NCBI GenBank assembly: GCA_963576725.1
Contig: OY755240.1
Span: forward strand, 61,194,633 to 61,258,632
Source of the DNA: Azorinus chamasolen
Lineage: Eukaryota > Mollusca > Bivalvia > Cardiida > Solecurtidae
Length of the DNA stretch: 64,000 nt
Reading direction: 5' to 3'
Shown: one piece after another, positions 44,266 to 54,730 of the stretch
How positions within the stretch are numbered: position 1 is the stretch's first letter
Layout: the number at the start of each line of letters is the position of its first letter
Notes under the pieces: model-generated
Seen by the model: the letters and a program-made list of their open reading frames with translations, nothing else
What the model was told of the DNA's origin: nothing
The model's database searches: none
Made by a program: the position numbers and the translations under genes

Positions 44266-44931
44266 TGCTGTAATAAAGAATAAGTAAGCAACATTCTTTA
44301 AGAGTGAAATACATACGGGTTTGGTTCAATGTATCTATGGAAAGTAGTTGATCGTTAGTATGCACTAGTTACACGAGCTATTCTAATATTTAATGTATGT
44401 TACTTTTGCCGTTGCTGCCAACACGGATTGTCGTTTTTAATTGAGTAAAGTTCAAAAGGAAACTTTGATCTCGGTTTTCAGTATTTCCAAGTATTAAAGT
44501 AGGACAAGCAAGCAAGACCGCCTTTAAACACCCCACCCCTCCCAAACAACGGCGGCAAGCGGCAATGCTATGAAAAGTTTTAAAAACACTGCAAGTACTG
44601 ATCCAACAATATTTATTTGCCCTACTTGTTATTCAAAACCTTTTTACAAGTTAAGCCCTTTTAAACTGAATAGACAGTATCGTTAGACATAGATGTACTA
44701 ACCAAATGTTAAACCCTTTCTTTGTCCAACATTTTTGTAAGACACAATGACACCGTGAATATTTATATATTTATTAGCTGTATTTTTGTAATAGCATATG
44801 TGCACAGGATATTTTGGTATTGGTAGAAAGTGTAGAGTCAGATCTATTATAAGTATCCTAAGCAAACAGAGTAGATCCTGATCTGATGCTTCTTGTAGGT
44901 TTTGTATATTGCAGACATATAATATGTTTAA
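44266..44931. mobile_element. mostly unrecognised; MITE remnant from ~44710
   Basis: Nothing is recognised to about 44700. From there CCCTTTCTTTGTCCAACATT, GCAAACAGAGTAGATCCTG and a shortened core mark an old MITE copy of the ACTCCATGAATATT variant. Confidence 0.45.
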
Positions 44932-45171
44932 CCCTTCACCGCATATAAACGCGTTTTCGCGCATTTGCAAATAGAGAAGACCAGATCAGACGGCTCCTAT
45001 AGGAGCCGTCCGATCAGGGTCTGCTCTGTTTGCTAATAGAATCAGATAAATCTGTTTCTTTGCTTTCTAAAATGTCTAACATATTCCACGTTCCATGTTT
45101 CGTTACAACTATTTTGTTTATAATATTCAGAAGGTATTGAAATTAGGAACATACATAGAACAGGGAAAGGC
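44932..45171 (+). mobile_element. TTAA-type hairpin MITE, GGCTCC core, near-complete
   Basis: TTAA at 44928-44931 and 45172-45175. Core GACGGCTCC-TATA-GGAGCCGTC intact; right end ACAGGGAAAGGC. Confidence 0.85.
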
Positions 45172-45654
45172 TTAAACCAAACACATAATCCATGAGTTTT
45201 CTTATATGAAATAACAATATCATGAATATTATTTTTTCTATAATGACATCAGAACACAGGAATAGTTTGCCATGGCAGAAAGTGTAGAAACAGATTTTAT
45301 ATTATTTTAAAAGCACACAGAGCAGACCATATAATCAGACTGCTCCTTATGAAGCCATATGATCTGGTCTAATCTGTTTGCAAGGCGTGAAAATGCATAC
45401 ATGTACATGAACTGTTATCTAAATCTGAATTCGAATTCATCACCTTTAACCGTACCACCCCCACCAAACCCCACGAAAACAAATGTCTTAATGGTATCTC
45501 CTCCTTCCAAAGACTGTCGAAAAAGTGTCGAATTTCAATGCTTGACAGTTCTTTTGGATCTGCAAAATGTTGAATTTTGTCGAAATTCGAGCGTCAACAT
45601 TTCTCTTTAACTCCACCACATCCTCAAAACAATATCGATTGAGACATGTGTTTG

Positions 45655-45730
45655 TTACATATAACTACGATATTTGTATGTAGTATGATGGGCAAATGCC
45701 CTTTTTCTCGAATAAAATTTATCTATCTTT
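45655..45730 (+). mobile_element. LINE-like 3' end with GGGCAAATGCCC hairpin
   Basis: GGGCAAATGCCC is followed by CTCGAATAAAATTTATCTATC: a short stem, AATAAA (45711-45716) and a TATC-type tail, as at the 3' ends of some LINEs. The upstream boundary is not visible. Confidence 0.45.
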
Positions 45731-45999
45731 GCCCGAAATATCGGAACTTTGTCGAAATTTGACATTTCAATATTCAACAGCTTGATTTGAACCAACCGCC
45801 ACACCTAGTAATAATGCCGACTTTAGACTTTTGATATTTTGTTCAGTCTCCAGATAATGTCTAAATTTTGTTCGACATTTCATCGTAAACAACAAAATAT
45901 AGAACTTTCATCGAAATATCGAAATATATTAAATGCAGACATTGGAGTTTGCAGATTTATACCTCAGTCACATTTGCCAAAGCGGCTGTACGATCTTTG

Positions 46000-46460
46000 A
46001 ATTCATACGGCCAATGGACTTTCTACGGGCGCCGCAGAATTCCTACGTGTACGCACATACACTGCAGTAGTCACATAGCGGTATGCTACGACCGCCGCAC
46101 GGTGTATTTTGAATTTGTGGTGACAAAAACTTAGGCTGCAGTATACGGCCTTTGAAATAGTGCCCCGGCCGTGCGACAGTCGTATTTTTTTTTCTAAATA
46201 GAATAATACATAGTATAACTTCGTATGAGAACAATTGGTATATATACCTGTTGCCCGCACCGTGTCCGCACGGCCACCGTACGGCCGCCTTGAACCCTTT
46301 TACGGCCTGACAACGGCTTGTAAAAAGCTACGACGCCCGTGGAAATTATAACTCCGCGCTAAACTTTCAACGGCGACACTGCGGCCTGTAAAAATTGGGG
46401 ATACGCCGCACGGCGGCCGTGCAGGCGCCGCAGATTTCTTACGATAGCCGCAGGAATCTC
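46000..46460. other. CpG-rich block with GCCGCACGG motifs
   Basis: Repeated GGGCGCCGCAGA, GACCGCCGCACGG and GCCGCACGGCGGCC, unlike the AT-rich surroundings, with GCGCCGCAGA(A/T)TTC(C/T)TACG at both ends (46028 and 46426). This may be a repeat unit of about 400 bp or a CpG-island-like region. No exon was confirmed. Confidence 0.4.
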
Positions 46461-46657
46461 TCGAGTTCAGTTTAACCCAACAAATTATTCTCGCGAGACG
46501 CATACTAAAACATTACTATCACGAATTAAATTGTTTACATACTTTTTACATACATTGAATTCTCATTATAACGACATTCGATATAACGGAATATTCACTC
46601 TAAACTGAAATGTTAGTTAATAAAACTTTAGATCTTTTTAGACAGGTGGCTGCTTAA

Positions 46658-46885
46658 CCCATAATGCATTTGCTCCCACGGTCCCATATATGGGACGTAG
46701 GCAAACAGTGTAGACTCCGATCAGACGCCGCATAATGCGGCGTCTCATCAGAGTCTACACTGTTTGCTGATAGGAAATTCAATATAAAACAAAACAAAAA
46801 TGAAAATTTAGACCAGACATCCGGTAGATAAAAGATAGACTAATCCAATATATAAGCATTGAAGAATCCACTTGGAACAAATGGG
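46658..46885 (-). mobile_element. TTAA-type hairpin MITE, GCCGCAT core
   Basis: TTAA at 46654-46657; right flank is TTGA. Core CAGACGCCGCATAATGCGGCGTCT within CAAACAGTGTAGACTCCGAT. Inverted relative to 43443-43661. Confidence 0.85.
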
Positions 46886-46981
46886 TTGATGCATGATGAA
46901 AACCATGCCTTAGCTTACAACTGCCTTACAGAGCGGTATCGGTGCTAATTTGTACTCCCGGTAATAGGGGTGTTACACATA

Positions 46982-47190
46982 CAGTAGAACCCCTCTAATG
47001 CGACCACTTAATGAATAAACATGGGTGTCATTACAAGCAGGTGGTTGCTTAATGCAGGACAAAAGTATTGCAGAAACCTGCTCTATGAGCTTTCTGTATT
47101 ACTCTTGTCCTGCATTAAGCTACCACATGCATCTAGCACCAATAATTATACCTTTTTTAGGTGATCGCATTAGCGGGCAATTACTTATAA
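46982..47190 (+). mobile_element. TA-type hairpin MITE, TGCAGAAAGCTCC-like core
   Basis: Begins TA|CAGTAGAACCCCTCTAATGC; centre AGTATTGCAGAAACCTGCTC and GAGCTTTCTGTATTACT; right end GGTGATCGCATTAGCGGG has lost its last bases. Confidence 0.75.
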
Positions 47191-47429
47191 CTCGATGTTA
47201 ATTACATCATTATACTCTTTATCAGAGTCTCTTCATGGTCACAATCATACAAAGACAATTATATAGCTATAAAGAAATCATGCCATTCATATATGAATTA
47301 CAAGAGACTAAAAATACATGAATATCACCATACTATTCCATACATATTGCACTATATTTATATATAAGTTAAAAGAGTATAAAGACTCTGCTAATCTAAC
47401 AAAAAAAATATTTTTAAATCAGAAAGAAG

Positions 47430-47755
47430 ATAAAAACTGAATTGAGAAAACGGCCAAACAAGCCATATTACAAAATGTTCTTAAGAAAACGAGTATTACC
47501 TCAAATCAGATTAGAGATAAACTGAATAACAGAGACTTTATACCTGATTTTGAAATAAAAGGCAAGTACTTAAACACGTGTTATGACATTATTCACAATA
47601 AAATAGATCAGCATTCATTTAAATTTGACACTTGGAAACCGGAAAAAAAGGCACCGCCTTATGAAATATTCATAAAAACATGTACATGTATTGCTCCAAA
47701 TAAGATTTGGGATAAACTGATTATTAGAGACTGTATATTAAGAATAAACTCCTGA
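47430..47755 (+). pseudogene. unrecognised ORF remnant, ~108 codons
   Basis: Between an in-frame stop near 47428 and TGA at 47753-47755, one frame is open and protein-like: SNQIRDKLNNRDFIPDFEI, KYLNTCYDIIHNKIDQHSF and WKPEKKAPPYEIFIKTC. There is no ATG near the start. Residue composition (W, P, C, charged) is unlike random AT-rich DNA. I do not recognise the family. It may be a decayed host or transposon exon. Confidence 0.35.
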
Positions 47756-48168
47756 CTAGATAACAAACGAACATCAACACTATTTACACTAAAATTGGAC
47801 ATATTCACCATAATACAGTAGATATAAATTGAATACAATCATCTATCACAGTTACACACTGTTATAAACATGTAGCCGATCTCTGCGTCTGTTTAAAATA
47901 AGATGGCATGATTTGGCAATTCGTATTAAACTTTCACTTGAAAATATAAATACGAACTTATCTGTACCATTTTTAGAAATTAAAAAGAGTGACAGCTTCA
48001 GAAGCATTGATAAATAAATCATGTCTTATATCATTATATATAGAGCACATTTCATAATTACATGGAATTCATTTTCCATACAGTCCCTACAAAATGGACA
48101 ACGCCATTTTCAATACAACGACAGTTTTTGTGGCAGTGCAGAGTTGTGACTGTATTTATATTTGACTC
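47756..48168. other. no recognised feature
   Basis: AT-rich sequence, possibly further decayed parts of the remnant upstream (a frame near 47960 reads LSVPFLEIKKSDSFRS), but nothing firm. Confidence 0.35.
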
Positions 48169-48172
48169 TTAA

Positions 48173-48414
48173 CCCTTCGCTTGCTAATCGTGTCAATATA
48201 CCTATCTGTAAATAGTGAAGACCCAGATGAGACAGCTCCTGCAGGAGCTGTCTCATCTGGGTCTGCACTATTTACAAATTGATCGTGCAACCAGTGCACT
48301 CCACAGCAGTGATTGCACAGCGAAATATATGTACACAGTGAAGATATATGTAATTATACAACAGGGCATGGGCAGAGAAGGAGAAATGTATTTTAAAATT
48401 CAGCAAGAGAAGAG
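48173..48414 (+). mobile_element. TTAA-type hairpin MITE, AGCTCC core
   Basis: TTAA at 48169-48172 and 48415-48418. Same orientation as 7999-8240, with core AGACAGCTCC-TGCA-GGAGCTGTCT. Confidence 0.9.
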
Positions 48415-48560
48415 TTAAATTTCTGTCTAAAAATCTGGCGCGAAGTAATTTCAAATCCTACATAAGCAGCTGAGATTTTCCCGCACTTGAATTTATGGCC
48501 AATGCAAAAATTAAACAGTCAGTCATTGATACTTGACATTGATGATAACGTTCATTGTAG

Positions 48561-48880
48561 TACAGTAGAACCTCGACATCTCGAATTCGGATTACTCAAA
48601 CTTTGGTATAACTCGAAGTAAAAATTCGGTCCGTCCAAAATTTACAATACAGAATTTTTCTAAAACGTATCACTACGCATATCTAGAAACACACGTGACA
48701 GCTTAATGCAGATCGAAAGTAAAGCTGAAAGCTCCTATAAAGTTTTAAGCATTTCTTTAGACCTGCATTAAGCTGCGAACTTGAGAAATTGTTTAGATTA
48801 GAAATTAGATTAGAAACTTCTGTTATTTCGAGGTAATTTATATGGTTCCTTTAAGTTCGAGATACAAACGTTCAACTGTA
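48561..48880 (+). mobile_element. TA-type MITE, CTCGACATCTCGAA ends
   Basis: Starts TACAGTAGAACCTCGACATC and ends GAGATACAAACGTTCAACTGTA. The centre holds ACAGCTTAATGCAGATCGAAAG and TAGACCTGCATTAAGCTG, the scaffold common to the TA group, with a damaged GCTCC core. Coordinates include the TA flanks. Confidence 0.7.
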
Positions 48881-48915
48881 ATAGAACATTGTAGCTTATG
48901 TGATTCGTGAATGTA

Positions 48916-49119
48916 CAGTAAAACCTGTCTACAACGACCACTAAATTGTGTTTATTAATTGCTATTTTTGGCAGGTGGTTGCTAAAAGCAATGTGAAAGT
49001 AAAACAGAACGCTCCAATAGGAGCGTTCTGTTTTACTTTCACCTTGCTTTAAGCATCCACCTGCCTTTAACACAAAATACTTGGTGTAATTTAGTGGTCG
49101 TTATAGAGAGGTTTTACTG
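48916..49119 (+). mobile_element. TA-type hairpin MITE, ACAGAACGCTCC core
   Basis: TA at 48914-48915 and 49120-49121. Ends CAGTAAAACCTGTCTACAACG and its counterpart GTTATAGAGAGGTTTTACTG. Core AACGCTCC-AATA-GGAGCGTT. Sister of 22562 and 54453. Confidence 0.9.
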
Positions 49120-49130
49120 TAGTATATCAA

Positions 49131-49348
49131 CCCTTTACTCCATGAATATTCATGTAAAAATACTAACATAACGAATATTAATTAGAATTATTATTTCTAT
49201 AATAGCACATCAACACAGAAAATATTGACCTTGGCAGAACTCATAAGAAAACACAGCAGACCCTGATTAGGCGGCTCCAACAGGAACCGTCTGATCTGTC
49301 TACTCTGTTTAAGAGCGGCATTTGTATGAGTAAAGAAAGGGTAAAGTA
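49131..49348 (+). mobile_element. TTAA-type MITE, ACTCCATGAATATT variant
   Basis: CCCTTTACTCCATGAATATT at the left, core AGGCGGCTCC-AACA-GGAACCGTCTG, right end AAAGAAAGGGTAAAG. Confidence 0.7.
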
Positions 49349-49398
49349 ATTTTGCAAATTCAAACTTCGATGTGTGCCTTTAAAGACAATGGCTGTAA

Positions 49399-49710
49399 CA
49401 AGGTGGTCTAGTGGTAACGCGCTTGACTATCAGTCCGGAGGTTCGGGGTTCAAATCCCGGCCCCTCCCGGAAATTTCAGAGAAATTTCAGAGAAATTTCC
49501 GTGTCTCCCACCCGCACATCCCCTCCACCCAGGGATTAAAATGGGTACCTGTGAGGGTCACTCGCTGGTACTGCGGCTGCATGATTGCGTCATATGTTAG
49601 CAATGCTCAATATTGTAGGCCAATGACTCAATGACCAGGGGAGTAAATGTACAGTCGGCTGAGCGGTCATTCGGACTGAAAGTAGACTATAACTAGGTAC
49701 TTTCCTTTAT
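49399..49710 (+). mobile_element. tRNA-derived SINE, full-length copy
   Basis: The head carries a pol III A box TGGTCTAGTGG (49404-49414) and B box GGTTCAAATCC (49447-49457) in a tRNA-like context, then a CCCACCCGCAC/CCACCCAGGG region and a body ending AGTAGACTATAACTAGGTAC. A 14-base AATTTCAGAGA segment is tandemly duplicated after the head. Copies at 7619-7876 (minus, 3' trimmed) and 60435-60592 (5' truncated) define a body of about 310 bp. It is not a functional tRNA gene. Confidence 0.85.
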
Positions 49711-49859
49711 AATCAAGTTATAAAAAGTGTCATCGACTCTAATCTGTGCGTAACTGATGGCACCTGTATACATTGTACACCTGTAGTTAACTGTTTACTC
49801 CAAAACTACGATTTTTCTACGCATTTATACTGGGCTTTTCAGTCAGAATGCTCATGGCA

Positions 49860-50646
49860 ATTAACCCATTACTCCATAAATACGCCTATACCTTTGCAAA
49901 CAGAGTCGATCCAGATCAGACGGCTCCTCATGTTTGCTCATGATATGATATAGATATGATTCTATAGTTTCTTCTATGGGCAAAAGTTCCTGTGTCCATG
50001 TATTATTTTACAACAAGCCTACTTAAATATTCATGATGTCATTATTTCTAATATGATATATTTACGGAATTAACAGGTAACTACTTGCCTGCTATGAACA
50101 TGACGACTGCTTAACCATTTAAACTAGAAATACGCCTACATGTATCTACACCTTTGCTAACAGAGTAGACTCAGAGTAGACGAAGCCGTCTGGTCAGATT
50201 CTATGCTGTTTGCTTAGATATGATATTAATATGATTCTACAGTTTCTGATATGGGCAAAAACTTCCTGTGTCCGTGTGTTATTATAACAATTTGTCTACT
50301 TATTAGTCATGGAGGGTAAACAGGAAACCCTTTGCCTGCTATGAAAATAGCGTCTGCTTAAACAGCGATGTGCTACACTCTTGGCTTAATTGCGAATCGC
50401 CGACCCCTTTACTCCATTAATATTTATGTAAACATAATGACAGCATGGATATCAATTAGATTATTAACTGTTATAAACGCAGATAGTCACGGGTAGTATT
50501 AGCCATGACAAAAACTGAAAAATCATATCTATATTCTATCGCAAGCAAACAGAGAAGACCCTGATCAGACGGCTCCTATAGGGGACATCTGATCTACCCT
50601 GTTTTCAAAGACGTAGAAGCGCGTATCTATGGAGTAAAGAGTTACG
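49860..50646. mobile_element. three consecutive degraded TTAA-type MITEs
   Basis: Copies around 49862-50075, 50110-50340 and 50400-50646 are recognisable by CCTTTGCAAACAGAGTCGAT, CTAACAGAGTAGACTCAGAG and GCAAACAGAGAAGACCCTG with partial GGCTCC cores (the last with GACGGCTCC-TATA-GGGGACATC). No gene. Confidence 0.6.
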
Positions 50647-50664
50647 GTGTTGAGAAACTATTTA

Positions 50665-50910
50665 TAGACTGTCAAACGACTGGGATCCTAATGCGACTCC
50701 AAATCACTCAGCGCTTCCAACCTGTTTGCAATTACCAGCAAAGGTCGCAAGAAACATGCATCTGGATTCAGGCTGTTTGCAATTACCAGCAAAGGTCGCA
50801 AGAAACAGACATCTGGATTCAGGCTGTTTGCAATTACCAGCAAAGGTCGCAAGAAACAGACATCTGGATTCAGGCTGTTTGCAATTACCAGCAAAGGTCG
50901 CAAGCAATAG
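50665..50910 (+). repeat. 51-bp minisatellite derived from a GCCGAGT-type MITE
   Basis: The block starts with AAACGACTGGGATCCTAATG, the left half of a GAGT-core MITE. Then about 3.7 units of CTGTTTGCAATTACCAGCAA...CATCTGGATTCAGG follow (50722-50910). The unit matches the right arm of that MITE (GGATCCAAACTGTTTGCATA), so the array grew from MITE sequence. Repeat-encoded open frames are artefacts. Confidence 0.8.
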
Positions 50911-50921
50911 ACGTACTTTAA

Positions 50922-51162
50922 CCCTTCTCTCATATAAACGTGTTTTCACGCATCTGCAAATAGAGTAGACTCAGATCAGACGGCTCCTATAGGAGCCGTC
51001 TGATCAGGGTCTGCTCTGTTTGCTAATAGAATTTGATAGATGAGTTTCTATATTTTCTAAAATGACTGCAATGTTCCACCTTCCATATTTCATTATAACT
51101 ATTTTGACCATGAATATTCAATAGGTACTGACATTTGTAATAAACATAGAACAGGGAAAGGG
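50922..51162 (+). mobile_element. TTAA-type hairpin MITE, GGCTCC core, near-complete
   Basis: TTAA at 50918-50921 and 51163-51166. Ends CCCTTCTCTCATATAAACG and ACAGGGAAAGGG. Core GACGGCTCC-TATA-GGAGCCGTC perfect. Confidence 0.9.
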
Positions 51163-51421
51163 TTAAAACGTTTATTATATACTCAATGTGTTTTCAAAAT
51201 TGTATTTTTAATCATAACAGGCAACATGCTGAACGTCGCTATAGACTAATCAAGTAAACCCCGGGTTGATGTCTCCCCATTACCCATTTCCAGTATGTAC
51301 ATGTAATGGTTCTTTTAAGACATTTTATAAACAAACGCGTTTGTGTATTTTTTCCAAACATGTATAAACATGTATAAAGCTTTAAAAGACACCGCTATCC
51401 GATAATCCGATAAAAGTTTAA

Positions 51422-51911
51422 CCCTTTCCTTCATATAACCCTGTTTTCAGCATTTACAAGCATAGTAGACCCAGATCAGATGGCTCCTATAGTAGCCGTC
51501 TGATCAGGGTCTGCTCCGTTTGCTAATGGAAATTGATAGGTCGTTTTTTTTAGTTTCTGAAATGGCTACAATGTTCCAACTGTCATAGTGCATGATAATT
51601 ATTTTGTCCATGAAAAGTCAGTATTAACCCTTCTCTTGCTGAATGTTTAAGTACATTTCTCCTTCTTTACCCATGCCCTGTTGTATAAGTACATATATCT
51701 TCACTGTGTACAAGTATTTCGCTGTGAAATCACTGCTGTGGAGTGCACTGGCTGCACAATCAACTTGTAAATAATGCAGACCCTGATGAGACAGCTCCTG
51801 CAGGAGCTGTCTCATCTGGGTCTTCACTATTTACAGGTGGGTATATTGAGGTGAATAGCAAGCGAAGGGTTAAGTTTTGATATTTGGAATAAACATAGAA
51901 ACGGGAACGGC
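51422..51911 (+). mobile_element. TTAA-type MITE (GGCTCC) containing a second MITE
   Basis: TTAA at 51418-51421 and 51912-51915. Core GATGGCTCC-TATA-GTAGCCGTC. The right arm is interrupted at 51624-51627/51870-51873 (TTAA) by the AGCTCC-core MITE; joined across it the arm continues GTATTAAGTTTTGATATTTG as in uninterrupted relatives. Confidence 0.9.
51628..51869 (-). mobile_element. TTAA-type hairpin MITE, AGCTCC core, nested
   Basis: Inserted into the right arm of a GGCTCC-core MITE with an exact TTAA duplication. Ends CCCTTCTCTTGCT and AGCAAGCGAAGGG. Confidence 0.9.
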
Positions 51912-51919
51912 TTAACTCT

Positions 51920-52611
51920 TAGGATTACGCAATAGCGCACAGATTAACCTATTTCAGGCCGTGGCTTTGTTAAACCTCCCCCTCATATAAACGCTTTTTC
52001 ACGCCTTTGCAAACGGAGTGGACCAAGATAAGACGGATCCTGCTCTATTTACTTCTTGAATTATTATAGATCTGATTCTGATATGGTAAACTATACGGTG
52101 TTCGTGAACCATGAAAACAATACCGGCTAATACATATTCAGGATGTTATTTTGTCTTACTGGATTATCGAACTGGGAAGGGTTCAACAGATGTGTGTCAG
52201 GGAAAATATTGTTTTTGACTAGCTTTGATCCAAAGGAGACATTTGACAACATATTAGAAATCTGGTTTTAGTGTTTCCTCTAATCCTCTTTAGCACGGCA
52301 CAGTGCCATGACCCTTTTATACTGCGGTATGTTGCCCCTCATCATTAATCGTCCTAAGTATCATGCTGATTTATTGGCGATCCCTGTTAAAGCTGTACTA
52401 CTAGAGAAACAGATTAACTGGGATAATCCGTTGCCTTGGAATGTGTGTTTACACTAATCCGCTTTCTAGAGGATCTAGACGATTTGATCTTCTATTGGTA
52501 TTTACAGGCAAATTCAACATTTAAGTAGAAATGCTTGTGTAAATAATAGTTATATCATGCTAAATAATAAGTTAATAACACATTCCTTCATAGAAATGCC
52601 TTTTAGATGTA
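51920..52611. other. MITE remnant to ~52195, then nothing recognised
   Basis: AAACCTCCCCCTCATATAAACG near 51974 and CTTTGCAAACGGAGTGGACC near 52007 belong to a decayed GGCTCC MITE ending GGGAAGGGTTCAAC. From 52200 to 52611 no feature is recognised. Confidence 0.45.
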
Positions 52612-52816
52612 CAGTGAAACCCCGCTCATGCGACCACTTAATAAACAGCCACTTGTGTCGTCTAAAGCAGGTGGTTGCTTAATGCAGGACGAAAGTTATG
52701 CAGAAAGCTCCTATAGGAGCTTTCTGCATAACTTTCGTCCTGCATTAAGCTACCACCTGCCTCTGCCACCCAGAATTATGCCCCTTTTTGGTGGTCGCAT
52801 TAGCGGGGTTTTACTG
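52612..52816 (+). mobile_element. TA-type hairpin MITE, TGCAGAAAGCTCC core
   Basis: TA at 52610-52611 and 52817-52818. Starts CAGTGAAACCCCGCTCATGCG and ends CGCATTAGCGGGGTTTTACTG. Central fold AGTTATGCAGAAAGCTCC-TATA-GGAGC and complement. Nearly identical to 56549-56753. Confidence 0.9.
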
Positions 52817-52829
52817 TATTTGGAAATAG

Positions 52830-53003
52830 AAAAGACATAGATCAGACGGCTCCTGTAATCAGAGAATACGGAATGGTAAATAACTGATATTGTAGTATTC
52901 TGTATATTATGTCATTATGAAAATCAAGCTAATACAGATTGTCATGATGTCACTATTTTTTATACGAATATTCAACAGATAAAATATTAAATATGCTGCT
53001 GAT
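52830..53003. mobile_element. MITE fragment
   Basis: ACATAGATCAGACGGCTCCTG and the following AT-rich arm form one half of a GGCTCC MITE, running into the 46-bp array. Confidence 0.5.
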
Positions 53004-53990
53004 CAGGTAGTACAGCCAACTGGTGTCCGTAGACAGTGTTACAATCCATCAGGTAGCACAGGTAGTACAGCCAACTGGTGTCCGTAGACAGTGTTACAAT
53101 CCATCAGGTAGCACAGGTAGTACAGTCAACTGGTGTCCGTAGACAGTGTTACAATCCATCAGGTAGCACAGACAACTGGTTCCTGTAGACAATGTAATAA
53201 TCCTTTAGGTAGCACAGACAACTGGTTCCCGTAGACAATGTAATAATTCATCAGGTAGTGCAGAAAACTGGTTCCTGTAGACAATGTAATAATTCATCAG
53301 GTAGTGCAGAAAACTGGTTCCCGTAGACAGTGTTATAATTCCTCAGGCAGTACAGACAACTGGTTCCTGTAGACAATGTAATAATTCATCAGGTAGTGCA
53401 GAAAACTGGTTCCCGTAGACAGTGTTATAATTCCTCAGGTAGTACAGACAACTGGTTCCTGTAGACAATGTAATAATCCATCAGGTAGTGCAGAAAACTG
53501 GTTCCTGTAGACAATGTAATAACTCATCAGGTAGTGCAGACAACTGGTTCCTGTAGACAATGTAATAATTCATCAGGTAGTGCAGAAAACTGGTTCCCGT
53601 AGACAGTGTTACAATCCATCAGGTAGCACAGACAACTGGTTCCTTTAGACAATGTAATAATCCATCAGGTAGTGCAGAAAACTGGTTCCCGTAGACAGTT
53701 TTATAATTCCTCAGGTAGTACAGACAACTTGTTCCTGTAGACAATGTAATAACTCATCAGGTAGTACAGACAACTGGTTCCTGTAGACAATGTAATAACT
53801 CATCAGGTAGTGCAGATAGCTGGTTCCTGTAGACAATGTAATAACTCATCAGGTAGTGCAGATAGCTGGTTCCCGTAGACAATGTCATAATTCATCAGGT
53901 AGTGCAGATAGCTGGTTCCCGTAGACAATATCATAATTCATCAGGTAGTACAGCCAACTGGTTCCTGTGGACAATGTCATAATTCACCAG
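53004..53990 (+). repeat. 46-bp minisatellite, ~21 copies
   Basis: Units contain CATCAGGTAGTGCAGAAAAC then TGGTTCCCGTAGACAGTGTT. The first three units are longer (about 55 bp, extra GTAGTACAG) and use GGTGTCCG in place of GGTTCCCG. Two common variants (GACAATGTAATAA and GACAGTGTTATAA) are interleaved. Confidence 0.95.
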
Positions 53991-54018
53991 GTAAATCAGA
54001 CAACGCGACAATCTTTCG

Positions 54019-54235
54019 TTAACCCTTTCAGTGCTGGGAATGAGTTACTAATGTCCTTTGCAAACATTATAGATATTGGCGCGAGGGATACATGTACGTG
54101 CACTTTACTGTTCATATATTCACGTCAATGGTTGTAAGAAAATGCACGCTTGTGCTGTCTGCTTCAGATAATTTCATAGTGGGATTAACTGTCTCAAACA
54201 ATTTGATAGGATCTAGTTAATATTCAATCATTAGC
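54019..54235. other. possible degraded TTAA element
   Basis: TTAACCCTTTCAGTGCTGGG at the left looks like a MITE end, but no right end or hairpin core was found before the next element. Confidence 0.35.
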
Positions 54236-54712
54236 CTAATCCTTTACTTCATACAAACGCATTTTCACGTATTCACGAACAGAGTAGAAATAATCTAGTA
54301 TCTATTATTTATGAAATAATAATGTCTGAATACTAATTACCTTTATATTTATTTTATTGCATAAGAACAAGAAAAAATGATCCTGGTAGAAACTATAGAA
54401 TTAGGTCTATATTATTCCATAAACAAACAGAACAGCCCATGGTCTAGATATACAGTAAACACTCTCAATAACGATCACTAAATTACATCAAGTATTTTAT
54501 GTTGAAGGCAGGTGGATGCTTAAAGCAAGGTGAAAGTAAAACAGAACGCTCCTGTAGGAGAGTTCTGTTTTACTTCCACCTTGATTTAAGCAACCACCTG
54601 TCCAAAATACCAACTAATTAACACAATTTAGTGGTCGTTATAGAGAGGTTTTACTGTACTCTGTTTGAGAAAGGCGTATACAGGTGTGTTTATGGAGGAA
54701 AGTGTTAAAATC
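54236..54712 (+). mobile_element. TTAA-type MITE invaded by a TA-type MITE
   Basis: Left part has CTTTACTTCATACAAACGC and GAACAGAGTAGAAATAATC; then a second arm ends ACAGAACAGCCCATGGTCTA. After the nested element (54453-54656) it continues CTCTGTTTGAGAAAGGCG and ends GGAGGAAAGTGTTAAA. Confidence 0.65.
54453..54656 (+). mobile_element. TA-type hairpin MITE, ACAGAACGCTCC core, nested
   Basis: TA at 54451-54452 and 54657-54658. Ends CAGTAAACACTCTCAATAACG and CGTTATAGAGAGGTTTTACTG. Core ACAGAACGCTCC-TGTA-GGAGAGTTCTGT. Confidence 0.85.
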
Positions 54713-54730
54713 TTTAGCGATTCAAACGTA

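Noticed and set aside
49399..49475. Functional tRNA gene
   Set aside because: A and B boxes are present, but the acceptor stem does not close and the same head with body occurs in other copies, so it is a SINE head. The same applies to 6140-6225 and 7790-7876.
53004..53990. CRISPR-like regular spacing
   Set aside because: Units are contiguous 46-bp tandem repeats without unique spacers, and the DNA is eukaryotic.
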